From contig JAHJLV010000034.1 of assembly GCA_018821535.1 (NCBI GenBank), positions 1-64,000 on the forward strand: DNA of 64,000 nt, in the 5' to 3' direction. A model generated the notes under the pieces. It had not been told where the DNA came from. It saw only the letters and a list, made by a program, of their open reading frames with translations, and ran no database searches. Positions 44,176 to 52,576 of this stretch are shown piece by piece. Every line of letters begins with the position of its first letter. The first letter of the stretch is position 1. This DNA comes from Pseudomonadota bacterium. Its GTDB lineage: Bacteria > Desulfobacterota > Desulfobacteria > Desulfobacterales > Desulfobacteraceae. A program made the position numbers and the translations under genes.

Positions 44176-44568
44176 ATGAAAATAGCATTCCCGGTCACTG
44201 AAAATAATGGATTGGACAGTTTGATTGATCCACATTTTGGAACAGCACCGAATTTTTTAATTGTGGATACCGACACCCTGGATTTTAAAATGCAGAAAAA
44301 TCAGAAGTTATTAGAAGATGCGGTCAAATGCAAAACAAGCGTATTTGAAAAAAAAGAGAACATTGATGCTGTCATCACCAAATGCATGGGAGATGGTTCA
44401 CAAAGAAGCCTTTCCAAAGAAAATATACAGATATTTCAGGCTCTAAAAGAAACTGTAAAGGAAAATCTGACCCTGTTAGAAAACAATGAACTTAAACCGT
44501 TTCATATCTTTGATATCTGCCAGAACAAAAAAAATAAAAAAGAAGACGGTTGCGGACATCACCACTGA
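44176..44568 (+). CDS. NifX/NifB-type iron-molybdenum cofactor family protein
   Basis: The start MKIAFPVTENNGLDSLIDPH and FGTAPNFLIVDTD is the hallmark of the dinitrogenase iron-molybdenum cofactor-binding fold, found in NifX, the NifB C-terminus and many proteins unrelated to nitrogen fixation in sulfate reducers. The core ends near residue 105. A Lys-rich stretch and GCGHHH follow, a possible metal-binding tail. GGAG precedes the ATG. No nif genes adjoin, so a general Fe-S or metal-related role is more likely than nitrogenase assembly. Confidence 0.85.
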   Translation: MKIAFPVTENNGLDSLIDPHFGTAPNFLIVDTDTLDFKMQKNQKLLEDAVKCKTSVFEKKENIDAVITKCMGDGSQRSLSKENIQIFQALKETVKENLTLLENNELKPFHIFDICQNKKNKKEDGCGHHH

Positions 44569-44730
44569 TATACTTCTCCCTCAGGCCATCTTATCCAATA
44601 AATTCATTGACATAAACGTCCTTTTTAATTAAGCTGGAGTTTTGGAAAGTCAGCCCTGGCGGGGTGTTCCCAACAGGTAAAAGATATTTAAGCACTATGC
44701 CGTAGCAAATAAAAACAAGGAGAAATTACA

Positions 44731-45861
44731 ATGTGTCGCCTGTTTGCACTCACCAGCAAGGATCCGGTTTCCCCGATGCTGGCCATCAAAGCCCTTGATG
44801 TGATGAAAGAAGGACACGACGGATCGGGCGTGGGACTTTTGCTTCAAGGTCTGGGTGGCCCGCTTGAAGAGATGAAGGATGCCCCGATTCTTTCCGGAAT
44901 ATTTACCGAAGAAGGAATCCGACGTCTGGATCTGTTTATGATGGAAAAAGGATTTCTGACCAAATATAAAATTACACTGAAGCTCCCGAAAGAGCCGGTA
45001 AAAGGCACGCCTAAAAGAGATATATACCTGATCCGGGCCTATGAACTGCCGGAAGGATGGGAAGATCTCAGCCAGGAGGAAATATCCCAGAGACTGATGA
45101 TGATCCGGATTCAGATCCGCCTCATGGGAGAAGAAAAACAGGACATGATTGTTTTTTCATTCTGGCCGGATACCATCATGATCAAGGAAATCGGTGACCC
45201 CATGACGCTTGGCACGTATCTGGATCTTGACCGGAAAGAACTGCATGCAAGAATCATCATGGCCCAGGGCAGACAGAACACCAATTATGCCATCAATCTG
45301 TATGCCTGCCATCCGTTCTTCATCAGAGGGTTCTGCACCATGACCAATGGAGAAAACACAGCTTTTATTCCCATAAAAGATTTTCTGTCAACCCGAAAAT
45401 TTCCCGGATATATGGGATACCAGTCAGACTCTGAAGTGTTTGCCCATATCCTGCATTATGCCATGGCAGGCCTTGACCTTGGGATCGATGCCTACAAACA
45501 TATTATTACCCCCTTGCAGGATGAAGCACTTTCCTCCCATCCGGATGCTGAATTTTTATCCCATTTGAAAAAGTCCTGCCGACCTTTAATTATTGACGGC
45601 CCCAATTGCGTCATCGGCACACTGCCGGATCATTCCATGTTTATGGCCCAGGACAGGAAAAAACTTCGTCCAGGTGTTGTTGGCGGGAAACCCGGCATGT
45701 TCGCCTTTTCCTCTGAAATATGCGGCCTTGATGCTGTCATCCCGGACCGTGATAAAACAAAAGATATACAACCCATGCACATTGATACAGCGATTGTCAG
45801 CCCTGACCGCCAGGAGGTAAAAATATGTCGTCAAACCGAAGCCTTGAACCTTCCGCTCTAA
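44731..45861 (+). CDS. Glutamate synthase glutamine amidotransferase subunit
   Basis: This class II amidotransferase should release ammonia from glutamine for the next gene product. The catalytic Cys2 follows the initiator Met (MCRLFALTSKDPVSPM) and GHDGSGVGL is the family signature. In larger glutamate synthases this is the first domain of GltB. At 376 residues it is a stand-alone version, known from archaeal-type split enzymes. GGAG precedes the ATG. Its last 37 bases overlap the next gene, so synthesis is coupled. Confidence 0.9.
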   Translation: MCRLFALTSKDPVSPMLAIKALDVMKEGHDGSGVGLLLQGLGGPLEEMKDAPILSGIFTEEGIRRLDLFMMEKGFLTKYKITLKLPKEPVKGTPKRDIYLIRAYELPEGWEDLSQEEISQRLMMIRIQIRLMGEEKQDMIVFSFWPDTIMIKEIGDPMTLGTYLDLDRKELHARIIMAQGRQNTNYAINLYACHPFFIRGFCTMTNGENTAFIPIKDFLSTRKFPGYMGYQSDSEVFAHILHYAMAGLDLGIDAYKHIITPLQDEALSSHPDAEFLSHLKKSCRPLIIDGPNCVIGTLPDHSMFMAQDRKKLRPGVVGGKPGMFAFSSEICGLDAVIPDRDKTKDIQPMHIDTAIVSPDRQEVKICRQTEALNLPL

Positions 45862-47459
45862 GCCTGAACGATCTGCCCTGGCAGATCAGGTACAATAATG
45901 ACAGGTGCACCCTGTGCGGCCAGTGTACTGCTGTCTGCCCTGTCAAGGCCATTGAACTGAAAGTATACAGAAAAAGAAAAATTAAAACATCTGTTAAAAA
46001 AGATCAGCAACATACCAACCAGTATGATACCTTTTACGGTATTCAGCAGAAAACCCGGGTGGAAAATGCCTGTATCGGCTGTGCCATGTGCACCATGGTC
46101 TGCCCAAACGATGCCATAGCCCCGGTAAAAAACCCCGGACTTGACCGGCTCAAATTTCATATCAACCAGCAGGGTGTTCCCCGAAGACGCGGTGGCAGAA
46201 GGAATTCTTCAGAATCTGTTCTGGATCAGATCAAATTCACCCGAATTTCCATGCTGACAGATCCGGCGCTGGATGCCGGCCGCCATGAATTTGAAGTCAA
46301 AACGCTTTTAGGCAGAGTGCTTTCCCCTGAAGACAGCATGAAACAACTGAAAGAAAAAGGCTGGATGCCCCCTGTAAGAGAGATTTATCCCTTGATTATC
46401 GGCGGCATGTCTTTTGGCGCACTGTCCCCCACCATGTGGGAGGGGCTTCAGATGGGGGTTGCTTATCTAAATGAGGAGATGGGAATGCCGGTAAGAATGT
46501 GTACCGGAGAAGGCGGATGCCCCCCCAGACTGCTTCGTTCAAAATTTCTAAAATATGTGATTCTCCAGATCGCTTCAGGATATTTTGGATGGGATGAAAT
46601 CATTCATGCCATTCCCCATATGAAAGAAGATCCCTGCGCCATTGAAATTAAATACGGCCAGGGTGCAAAACCCGGAGACGGCGGCCTTTTGATGTGGCAC
46701 AAGGTCAACAAGCTGATTTCAGCCATCCGTGGTGTTCCCCAAGGGATCAGCCTGCCAAGCCCGCCCACGCACCAGACCCAGTATTCCATTGAAGAGTCTG
46801 TGGCAAAAATGATTTTATCCATGTCCATGGCATGGGGGTTCAGGGTTCCGGTATACCCGAAAATCTCTGCATCCTCCACCTCTCTTGCTGTACTGAACAA
46901 CCTGACCCGGAATGAATTTGCAGGCGGTCTTGCCATTGACGGTGAAGACGGCGGAACAGGTGCTGCATATACAGTTTCCATGGATCATATGGGACATCCC
47001 ATTGCATCCTGTATCCGGGATAATTATCTGAACCTGGCCAGAATCGGAAAACAAAATGAAATTCCAATATTTGCCGGCGGCGGTATTGGCAAGAACGGAA
47101 ACCTTGCAGCAAATGCAGCCGCGCTGATCATGCTGGGTGCCAGCGGTGTCCAGACAGGTAAATATGTCATGCAGGCTGCCGCAGGCTGTGTCGGCACAGA
47201 AGAAGACCGCTGCAATGTCTGTAACGTGGGAATCTGCCCCAAAGGCATCACATCCCAGGATCCCCGGCTTTACAGACGTCTTGACCCGGAAGATGTGGCC
47301 CGGAGAATTGTGGATCTGTATCTTTCCTTTGACACGGAACTTAAAAAGATCATGGCCCCGCTGGGACGATCAACATCCCTGCCCATCGGTATGTCAGACG
47401 CCCTTGGAATTTCCGACAAAGCTGCAGCAGAACGCCTCAGTATAAAATATGTGGTTTAA
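45825..47459 (+). CDS. gltB: Glutamate synthase FMN-binding subunit with ferredoxin domain
   Basis: The N-terminus carries two 4Fe-4S motifs (CTLCGQCTAVCP and CIGCAMCTMVCP). The FMN-binding synthase domain follows (PLIIGGMSFGALSPTMWEG, GEGGCPPRLLRSKF, DGEDGGTGAAYTVSMDHMG), with the cluster-binding CNVCNVGICPKGI near the end. It condenses ammonia with 2-oxoglutarate to give glutamate. GGAGG 7 bases upstream fixes the ATG at 45825 inside the preceding gene. The ferredoxin domains suggest reduced ferredoxin as an electron source in addition to NAD(P)H. Confidence 0.93.
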   Translation: MSSNRSLEPSALSLNDLPWQIRYNNDRCTLCGQCTAVCPVKAIELKVYRKRKIKTSVKKDQQHTNQYDTFYGIQQKTRVENACIGCAMCTMVCPNDAIAPVKNPGLDRLKFHINQQGVPRRRGGRRNSSESVLDQIKFTRISMLTDPALDAGRHEFEVKTLLGRVLSPEDSMKQLKEKGWMPPVREIYPLIIGGMSFGALSPTMWEGLQMGVAYLNEEMGMPVRMCTGEGGCPPRLLRSKFLKYVILQIASGYFGWDEIIHAIPHMKEDPCAIEIKYGQGAKPGDGGLLMWHKVNKLISAIRGVPQGISLPSPPTHQTQYSIEESVAKMILSMSMAWGFRVPVYPKISASSTSLAVLNNLTRNEFAGGLAIDGEDGGTGAAYTVSMDHMGHPIASCIRDNYLNLARIGKQNEIPIFAGGGIGKNGNLAANAAALIMLGASGVQTGKYVMQAAAGCVGTEEDRCNVCNVGICPKGITSQDPRLYRRLDPEDVARRIVDLYLSFDTELKKIMAPLGRSTSLPIGMSDALGISDKAAAERLSIKYVV

Positions 47460-47472
47460 GAGGGTATGAACA

Positions 47473-49815
47473 ATGAAAAAACAGACAAATAAAGATACAT
47501 TTATTAAAATATCCGGCCAGAAAGATGAAAAAAGAATTCCTTCCAGGGTGCTGGAGGAGACCATTCATCAGCATATAAAGGCCGGTCACAGAAACCTTGA
47601 AATTGAAGCCCTGGGACAGCACGGTATTGGCGGAAGACTCTGGGATGCCGGAGAAGAAACCGTCCACATCAGAATCACCGGGCACTCAGGACAACGAACC
47701 GGCTCTCTTGGGTGTGAAAACACAAGAGTTGAAATCATGGGACCGGCCTCCGATGATATCGGCTGGCTGAACGCCGGTGCTGAAATTATTGTCCATGGCC
47801 ATGCATCCAACGGTGCCATGAACGGTGCGGCCCAGGGAAAAGTCTATGTTGCAGGTTCCATTGGTGCCCGGGGCATGACCATGACCAAAAGAAACCCCCG
47901 GTTTGAGCCCCCTGAATTGTGGGTGCTGGGAGCGGCGGGTGACTATTTCGGTGAATTCATGGCAGGCGGAATTGCTGTCCTCTGCGGATATAAGATCAAC
48001 CCCCAGACACCGGTTTTAGGATACAGGCCCCTTGTGGGAATGGTTGGCGGAAAAATCTTTGTTCGGGGCACTGTTGATGATTTTTCAGAAAAAGACGCAA
48101 AAATTTCTCCTGTAACAGATCTGGAATGGAACTGGCTTTTGAGCAACCTGACAATTTTTCTTGAAAAAATCAACAAAAGCCATTTACTGGATACACTTTC
48201 CAATCGTTCCGAATGGACCCTTATCGCTGCAAAAACCCCCCAGGAAAAATCAAGCGGGCCGGATCAAACCAGCATGTCCTGGTTCAGAAATAATGTCTGG
48301 GATAAAGAGCTTGGACGCGGCGGGTTGATCGGGGACCTGCAGGAAACTGAAAAAGGCACCATCCCTTTGATTACCAAAGGACAACTCAGGCGATATGTCC
48401 CTGTCTGGGAACAGGGCAAATACATGGCCCCCTGCCAGGCAGCCTGTCCCACCGGAATCCCGGTCCAGGAAAGATGGAATATGGTTCGCCAGGACAATAT
48501 TGATGAGGCCATCAGCATGGGTCTGGAATATACCCCTTTCCCTGCAACCGTATGCGGATATCTGTGTCCAAGCCCCTGTATGGCATCCTGTACCCGGAAT
48601 CTGAACTATATGACACCTATCGATATCCGGCTTTTAGGCAAGGCTGCCCAGAATATCACCCTGCCGAAACCCAAAAAGAAGACCGACAAGAAAATTGCCA
48701 TTATCGGCTCAGGCCCTGGCGGCATTTCATCTGCATGGCACTTGACACTCAAAGGCCATAACGCCACCCTGTTTGATACCGGAGATACCCTTGGCGGAAA
48801 AATTTCTTCTGTTATTCCAAGTTCCCGGGTGCCCAGAGAAACCCTTGAAGCAGAACTTGCCCGGGTAAAAGAAATGGTCGGGGATATCAAGTTCAATCAG
48901 ACAATTGATAAGAAATCTTTTGCAAAAATTAAAAAAGACTATGATTTTACCATTATTGCGGCAGGTGCGAAAAAACCCAGAACCCTGCCTGTGCAGGGGA
49001 TTGAAAAAGCGGTCTTTGCCAATGATTTTCTGGAAGAAGCCAAAAAAAACAAGGCCAATCCCGGTAAAAAAGTGGTTATCATCGGTGCCGGAAATGTAGG
49101 CTGCGATGTGGCAACAGAAGCCCATAGAATGGGTGCCACCGACATCACCATGATTGATGTGCAGAAACCTGCAGCTTTCGGAAAAGAAAAAGAAGATGCC
49201 CAGGCTGCCGGTGCCACATTCAGATGGCCCTGTTTTACCCAGAAAATTACGGATAAAGGGGTCGTTCTAAGGGATGGAGAACTTCTCAAGGCCGATACTG
49301 TCGTGATTGCCATAGGTGATGCGCCTGATCTCGGGTTTCTGGATGACAGCATTGAAGTCAATAACGGATTTATAAAAACAAATTCCTTTAACCAGACATC
49401 TGACCCGAAAGTATTTGCCATTGGAGATATTGTCGCCATCGGCCTGATTACCGATGCCATTGGCGCCGGGAAAAATGCAGCAGAAGTGATCGATATGATC
49501 ATTGAGGGCAAAACCCCGGATCGTGGCAGGCTCCTGCCTCAAATCAACAAGCAGCGGGTTCATCTGGAATATTATAACCCCAGGGAAGTCGCAGAAGATA
49601 TCTCCACCTGCGGAGCCGACTGTGCGTCCTGCGGCAGATGCCGCGACTGCGGCATTTGTGTTGCTGTATGTCCGGAAGCTGCAATCCAGCGTTCAAAAAC
49701 AGCTGACGGCGGTTTTGAATATATCGTTGACCCGGATTTATGTATCGGATGCGGGTTCTGCAAAGGTGCCTGCCCATGCGGCATCTGGGATTTGATTCCC
49801 AATCCCGCTGTATAG
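47473..49815 (+). CDS. Fused GXGXG domain and glutamate synthase small subunit
   Basis: Residues about 35-190 are the GXGXG beta-helix (GQHGIGGRLWDAGEETVHIR), normally the C-terminal part of the large subunit. Residues about 300-680 are a GltD-type flavoprotein with N-terminal Fe-S cysteines (CQAACPTGIPVQ, CGYLCPSPCMASC), FAD loop IAIIGSGPGGISSAWHL and NAD(P) loop VVIIGAGNVGCDVA. The end (about 700-775) is a ferredoxin (CGICVAVCP, CIGCGFCKGACP). The fusion physically links the electron-input subunit to the synthase. It starts 13 bases after the FMN subunit gene. Confidence 0.92.
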   Translation: MKKQTNKDTFIKISGQKDEKRIPSRVLEETIHQHIKAGHRNLEIEALGQHGIGGRLWDAGEETVHIRITGHSGQRTGSLGCENTRVEIMGPASDDIGWLNAGAEIIVHGHASNGAMNGAAQGKVYVAGSIGARGMTMTKRNPRFEPPELWVLGAAGDYFGEFMAGGIAVLCGYKINPQTPVLGYRPLVGMVGGKIFVRGTVDDFSEKDAKISPVTDLEWNWLLSNLTIFLEKINKSHLLDTLSNRSEWTLIAAKTPQEKSSGPDQTSMSWFRNNVWDKELGRGGLIGDLQETEKGTIPLITKGQLRRYVPVWEQGKYMAPCQAACPTGIPVQERWNMVRQDNIDEAISMGLEYTPFPATVCGYLCPSPCMASCTRNLNYMTPIDIRLLGKAAQNITLPKPKKKTDKKIAIIGSGPGGISSAWHLTLKGHNATLFDTGDTLGGKISSVIPSSRVPRETLEAELARVKEMVGDIKFNQTIDKKSFAKIKKDYDFTIIAAGAKKPRTLPVQGIEKAVFANDFLEEAKKNKANPGKKVVIIGAGNVGCDVATEAHRMGATDITMIDVQKPAAFGKEKEDAQAAGATFRWPCFTQKITDKGVVLRDGELLKADTVVIAIGDAPDLGFLDDSIEVNNGFIKTNSFNQTSDPKVFAIGDIVAIGLITDAIGAGKNAAEVIDMIIEGKTPDRGRLLPQINKQRVHLEYYNPREVAEDISTCGADCASCGRCRDCGICVAVCPEAAIQRSKTADGGFEYIVDPDLCIGCGFCKGACPCGIWDLIPNPAV

Positions 49816-49833
49816 TTTTATAGACATCGAATG

Positions 49834-49869
49834 CACAAGGCCTCCTGAAAACATCCGGGAGGCCTTGTG
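49834..49869 (+). terminator. Terminator of the glutamate synthase operon
   Basis: CACAAGGCCTCC pairs perfectly with GGAGGCCTTGTG across a 12-base loop, followed by ATTATTTT. It lies 18 bases after the last stop. Confidence 0.75.
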
Positions 49870-49927
49870 ATTATTTTGGGCTTCATTAAACTTTAGGTAC
49901 AAATTCCCCTTTTATTTATGCCCACAA

Positions 49928-50023
49928 GGACAACACAGCATACGAATCAACAACCAGTATCGCATCTGTTTTGAATGGGAAGATGCTGGTCCAAAAAATG
50001 TTGAAATCGTTGATTATCATTAA
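49928..50023 (+). pseudogene. higB: C-terminal fragment of HigB toxin
   Basis: The frame GQHSIRINNQYRICFEWEDA through VEIVDYH and TAA matches the C-terminal third of HigB-type mRNA interferases. Upstream codons lose the family pattern and no start is present, so the toxin is 5'-truncated. The stop lies 10 bases before the intact antitoxin start. Confidence 0.75.
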
Positions 50024-50033
50024 GGAGTATATT

Positions 50034-50321
50034 ATGTCACACAAATCGATACACCCTGGCGAGATATTATTCGATGAACTAACGGAATTAGGGATTTCAT
50101 CTGCTGAATTAGCCAGACAGATTAAAGTCCCCGCAAACAGGATTTCTCAAATAATTACCGGGAGAAGGTCAATCTCTGCTGATACGGCATTGCGGCTCGG
50201 CAAATGGTTTGGAACCGGACCTAAATTGTGGCTAAACCTGCAACAAGCCTATGATTTAGATGTTGCCAAACTCGCAATCGGTTCAAATCTTGAAACAATT
50301 CATCCATATGAAGCTGCATAG
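50034..50321 (+). CDS. higA: HigA-type antitoxin
   Basis: The 95-residue protein (MSHKSIHPGEILFDELTELG) contains an Xre-type helix-turn-helix (SSAELARQIKVPANRISQII) and the HigA tail (GKWFGTGPKLWLNLQQAYDL). TAAGGAG precedes the ATG; a longer start at 49971 would lie inside the toxin remnant. The antitoxin looks intact while its toxin is not, so it may be an orphan that protects against related toxins or simply decaying. Confidence 0.9.
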   Translation: MSHKSIHPGEILFDELTELGISSAELARQIKVPANRISQIITGRRSISADTALRLGKWFGTGPKLWLNLQQAYDLDVAKLAIGSNLETIHPYEAA

Positions 50322-50365
50322 AAAGGCTTACAGAAGTTGTGCCAAATCTGTAATAGAATCCGATT

Positions 50366-51085
50366 TTACCAGAATCCCCAGTTCCCGCTGAAATACACAT
50401 AAATCCCCAGTGCCAGGTTTGTGATTCCATGGGCAACCATGCAGGACAAAAGATCTTTTCTCATGATCCATAATATTGACATCAGCACAGAATACGCCAC
50501 TGATGCCGGCCATTCAGACGGCAGATGCCCTGCAGTAAACGCAAGGGTTGAAATAACAATGGCCATGACGCTCCAGGCCCCGGGAGGCACATCTGCAATC
50601 GTATCATGATCCAGCATCTGGCCAAGAGGAGAGGAAATCTGCGTATTTTTCCGGTTCTGATCCCACTGCAGCGCAGCCCGCAGCACATATCCCCGGATAA
50701 ATACTTCTTCAAAAACCGGAACAATTAAACTGGCAGCGATAAGCCGGAGGATAAAAGCTGAAAAATCCCAGGGTTCACCTGCAATATCAATAAACGGTGC
50801 CAGCAAAACACACCAGATCGCAAGCCCTGCAAGTCCGAAAATTATTCCCCAGACAATAGAGCCCGTTATTTTTTCAGGTCCGGTAAACGGCACATACCAT
50901 TTCCATGCCCAGTATAAAAGCCCCGGCACAATACATATTTCCAGAATATAAATTATCTGGCTCGAAAGCCTGTCGCCACCTAAAGATACAATGGCAACAT
51001 ACGCCAGATAGGGAATGGCGTAAGGTAGAAGCAGATCTCGATTGGTCAGTTTGTTTTTTTGTTTTTCAACACGGTTTTCAGGCAT
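50366..51085 (-). CDS. CAAX-type intramembrane protease, exosortase-associated type
   Basis: The protein has about six to eight membrane segments. The EE motif VPVFEEVFIRGYVLR is the catalytic glutamate pair of CPBP/CAAX proteases, and the histidine motifs TLAFTAGHLPSEW and MVAHGITNLALGIYVYFSG complete the site. The ending (NLALGIYV...GNWGFW) resembles the PEP-CTERM-associated CAAX protease subfamily. It may cleave or modify exosortase substrates. The ATG at 51085 follows GAGG. A PEP-CTERM protein is encoded 32 kb away in this window. Confidence 0.85.
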   Translation of the reverse strand: MPENRVEKQKNKLTNRDLLLPYAIPYLAYVAIVSLGGDRLSSQIIYILEICIVPGLLYWAWKWYVPFTGPEKITGSIVWGIIFGLAGLAIWCVLLAPFIDIAGEPWDFSAFILRLIAASLIVPVFEEVFIRGYVLRAALQWDQNRKNTQISSPLGQMLDHDTIADVPPGAWSVMAIVISTLAFTAGHLPSEWPASVAYSVLMSILWIMRKDLLSCMVAHGITNLALGIYVYFSGNWGFW

Positions 51086-51228
51086 AGTCACCCTCATTAT
51101 CTTTTAAAAAAGAACCGCATAATTCTTAGCAAAAAAACATCCGGAAGAACAGGATATTCTGCATCTGTGATCATTCAAACAAAAAGCTGACATTTATATA
51201 TAAACATATAAATCTGTCGGGTTTATAT

Positions 51229-51256
51229 TTGACATTTTAATTTAAACGATTAGATT
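51229..51256 (+). promoter_or_regulatory. Possible promoter of the cyclophilin gene
   Basis: TTGACA (51229-51234), a 16-base spacer and TAGATT (51251-51256) lie about 40 bases before the ATG at 51297. The -10 matches only four of six bases. Confidence 0.35.
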
Positions 51257-51296
51257 CCCTGATATTTAATTTTTTAATCAAAAAAAGGAGAACACT

Positions 51297-51824
51297 ATGC
51301 CGGACTTAACTGCCATTATGAAAACAAGCAAGGGAACCATTAATATAAAACTGTTTGCTGATCAGACGCCGCTTACCTGCGGCAATTTTGCGAACCTTGC
51401 AAAAAGAGAATACTATAACGGATTAAAATTTCACCGGGTTATTTCCGATTTCATGATTCAGGGCGGGTGCCCTTATGGCAATGGAATGGGCGGACCCGGG
51501 TATGAATTTAAGGATGAATTCAAAAAAGACTTGAGGCATGACAAGCCCGGTATCCTCTCCATGGCCAATGCCGGTCCCGGAACAAACGGCAGTCAGTTTT
51601 TCATCACCCATGGCCCGACCCCTCATCTGGACGGAATGCACACTGTTTTCGGGGTGGTTGAAAGTGAGGAAGACCAGAAAGTTGTAGACAGTATTGTCCA
51701 GGGAGATACCATAGAAAGCATTACCATTAAGGGCAATACCGGATCATTATTTAAAAAAGTCAAAGATGATATCGACAAATGGAACAAAGTGATCAATAAA
51801 CAATTTCCAAAACTTCCCAAATAA
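51297..51824 (+). CDS. Peptidyl-prolyl cis-trans isomerase, cyclophilin type
   Basis: The cyclophilin active-site segments [13 protein letters not shown] (with the catalytic Arg) and [16 protein letters not shown] are intact, and [11 protein letters not shown] follows. It speeds proline isomerisation during folding. There is no signal peptide, so it is cytoplasmic. About 20 basic residues extend the C-terminus past the usual fold. AAAGGAG precedes the ATG. Confidence 0.95.
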   Translation: MPDLTAIMKTSKGTINIKLFADQTPLTCGNFANLAKREYYNGLKFHRVISDFMIQGGCPYGNGMGGPGYEFKDEFKKDLRHDKPGILSMANAGPGTNGSQFFITHGPTPHLDGMHTVFGVVESEEDQKVVDSIVQGDTIESITIKGNTGSLFKKVKDDIDKWNKVINKQFPKLPK

Positions 51825-51856
51825 ACCATTTAACATCTGCAGGTTTTTAACAGTAA

Positions 51857-51891
51857 AACGGCCGGAATTATACTCTTTAATTCCGGCCGTT
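51857..51891 (+). terminator. Bidirectional terminator between convergent genes
   Basis: AACGGCCGGAATTA pairs perfectly with TAATTCCGGCCGTT over a 7-base loop. It lies between the cyclophilin gene and the convergent gene at 51919-52302 and can serve both. Confidence 0.75.
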
Positions 51892-51918
51892 CAGTTTGTG
51901 ATTTTTGCTGATCAGATG

Positions 51919-52302
51919 CTATACCAGATCCAGATAAAACGGAATCATATGGTTGGATGAATTTCGCTCCTGTGTTTCTCCCAGACGCCATCCTGCAACA
52001 TCAATCCCTTTTTCTTTGATTTTTTCCACCAGATTTTTAATATTAATCAACGGATGACGGGAAAAAACTGTTGGAAGGCCATATGTCAGACTGCATACCA
52101 GACACTTGCCAGGTCTTTTGGTCAGATCAAACATCAGAACAATCTGTTTTTCATCCGCCTTTTTAAATTTAAGCCGGATATTGTATGCCCCCTCTGACGC
52201 ATCTCCATACAAGGCTTCAAAAAACTGATCGCTTTTTTCCGGCGGCATCAGTGTATCAAGAAAATCCTGTGTTAATCGCTGTTCTATTTCTTTTTGATCC
52301 AT
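51919..52302 (-). CDS. Conserved-looking protein of unknown function (127 residues)
   Basis: The protein is soluble and mixed alpha/beta (QRLTQDFLDTLMPPEKSDQF, KQIVLMFDLTKRPGKCLVCS). A CxxC lies at residues about 68-71. There is no signal peptide or membrane segment. I do not recognise the family. Good codon composition, convergent placement and a shared terminator support it as a real gene. Confidence 0.7.
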   Translation of the reverse strand: MDQKEIEQRLTQDFLDTLMPPEKSDQFFEALYGDASEGAYNIRLKFKKADEKQIVLMFDLTKRPGKCLVCSLTYGLPTVFSRHPLINIKNLVEKIKEKGIDVAGWRLGETQERNSSNHMIPFYLDLV

Positions 52303-52432
52303 TATAATCTTTATCCTTGTTGCTATTATTTAATACACGTTTTTTTAACAAACCCAATTTTTATTGGAAACAGTATGGAAAATCAAGGTTATTCTGTTTT
52401 TTGCTTTCCTTGTTCCTGTGTGAAATCGTGGA

Positions 52433-52461
52433 TTGAACCCCAAAATATTTTATGGTAGAGT
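52433..52461 (+). promoter_or_regulatory. Possible promoter of the nqr operon
   Basis: TTGAAC (52433-52438), a 17-base spacer and TAGAGT (52456-52461) lie about 115 bases before nqrA. The match is moderate (5/6 and 4/6). Confidence 0.4.
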
Positions 52462-52576
52462 GATTTAAATTTTTCAAAAACAAATATGCGCCGGATGACA
52501 TTCCTTAAAATGACCGGATGAACAGTTGTATTTTTTACAATAGACTGATTTTTAATATTTACGGGTTTGTAAACTT

